Source: Chitinophagaceae bacterium UBA2789 (GTDB lineage: Bacteria > Bacteroidota > Bacteroidia > Chitinophagales > Chitinophagaceae). Taken from it: a stretch of DNA of 41,437 bases. The notes under the pieces were generated by a model. It saw only the letters and a list, made by a program, of their open reading frames with translations. It searched no databases and was not told the DNA's origin. Position numbers and translations under genes: made by a program. Below are positions 41,111 to 41,437 of the stretch, one piece after another (position 1 is the stretch's first letter; every line of letters starts with the position of its first letter). The stretch spans positions 1-41,437 of the forward strand of contig DEHX01000076.1 of NCBI GenBank assembly GCA_002352145.1, given 5' to 3'.

Positions 41111-41437
41111 TCAGAGTCCCTGAGCATTAATAAAATTAACCAAAGCTGCTGTATTTTTCAGGTTTAGTTTTTTAAGTATATTATACCGGTGTACTTCAAC
41201 CGTTTTGAGTGAAATATCGAGTCGTACAGCAATTTCCCGGGATGACAACCCTTCTTTTATCAATTTTACAATATCCAGCTCACGGCGGGACAATGCGTTA
41301 AGATCTGGCTTACCATTCTCGTCTTCAAGTTCCTGCTGAGCAAGGATATTTTTTACTTCCTCACAGATGTATTTCTTACCGCCATTAACTTCTACAATAG
41401 CATTCATCAATTCATCTTTGGATGAGTTTTTCGTTAC
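41111..41437 (-). CDS. NarL/FixJ-family response regulator, 5' end beyond window
   Basis: C-terminal 108 residues of a LuxR-type response regulator; the frame is open to the window edge. The first visible residues, VTKNSSKDELMNAIVEVNGG, are the end of a receiver, with the conserved switch lysine at Lys3 of the visible part. The helix-turn-helix domain follows: LSRRELDIVKLIKEGLSS and REIAVRLDISLKTVEVHRYN. Internal TTG/ATG codons at 41410 and 41407 would remove part of the receiver and are not true starts. It lies just upstream of the giant kinase gene in the same direction, so the two are probably a two-component pair. Confidence 0.92.
   Translation of the reverse strand, partial: VTKNSSKDELMNAIVEVNGGKKYICEEVKNILAQQELEDENGKPDLNALSRRELDIVKLIKEGLSSREIAVRLDISLKTVEVHRYNILKKLNLKNTAALVNFINAQGL

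Noticed and set aside
1..41437. Anti-phage defence island or mobile element
   Set aside because: No transposase, integrase, restriction enzyme, reverse transcriptase, CRISPR repeat or toxin-antitoxin pair was recognised in any frame I examined.

Overview
The window reads as a chromosomal segment of a Bacteroidota bacterium, most likely a member of the Chitinophagaceae or a close relative. The signs are exact TAnnTTTG -7 promoter elements, weak or absent Shine-Dalgarno sequences, a TonB-dependent receptor with an N-terminal carboxypeptidase-regulatory-like domain, a protein with a C-terminal type IX secretion sorting-like domain, and Rcp1-like stand-alone receivers next to 'HDLQEPL' histidine kinases. 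I see no tRNA, rRNA, CRISPR array, transposase or prophage module.

Positions 1-15153 hold housekeeping and envelope genes on both strands: a D-Ala-D-Ala carboxypeptidase (cut by the left edge), cinA, a 2-oxoacid dehydrogenase E2, a DUF2490-type outer-membrane protein, a SixA-like lipoprotein phosphatase, an unknown 238-residue protein, a large S9 peptidase, a TonB-dependent receptor, a methyltransferase and EamA transporter pair, a dolichol-phosphate-mannose-synthase-like glycosyltransferase and a DnaQ-type exonuclease.

Positions 15154-15799 look empty at first but are not. They hold a 40-residue lipoprotein gene and then a complete histidine attenuator: promoter, an 18-residue leader peptide with four His codons (three consecutive), and a strong intrinsic terminator just before hisG. 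Positions 15800-22827 are the tightly overlapping operon hisG-D-C-B-H-A-F-IE, in the enterobacterial order and sufficient for the whole pathway from PRPP and ATP to histidine.

Positions 22885-27340 (minus strand) encode a cell-surface group: a T9SS-sorted protein, a secreted beta-helix-like protein with a tailspike-like layout, and a pair made of a small beta-barrel-like protein and a protein with two probable membrane segments. Positions 27523-41437 (minus strand) are a dense signalling cluster of five histidine kinases and five response regulators, one cut by the right edge. It includes a 1595-residue membrane kinase with a CHASE3 sensor and nine PAS domains. HisKA_3 kinases lie beside LuxR-type regulators, and classical HisKA kinases lie beside single-domain receivers, so the cluster looks like two interleaved signalling groups.

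The best candidates for something under-described are the compact histidine attenuator with a nearly leaderless leader peptide, the membrane-protein/beta-barrel pair, the tailspike-like secreted protein and the multi-PAS kinase cluster. I found no defence system or other clearly novel machine.
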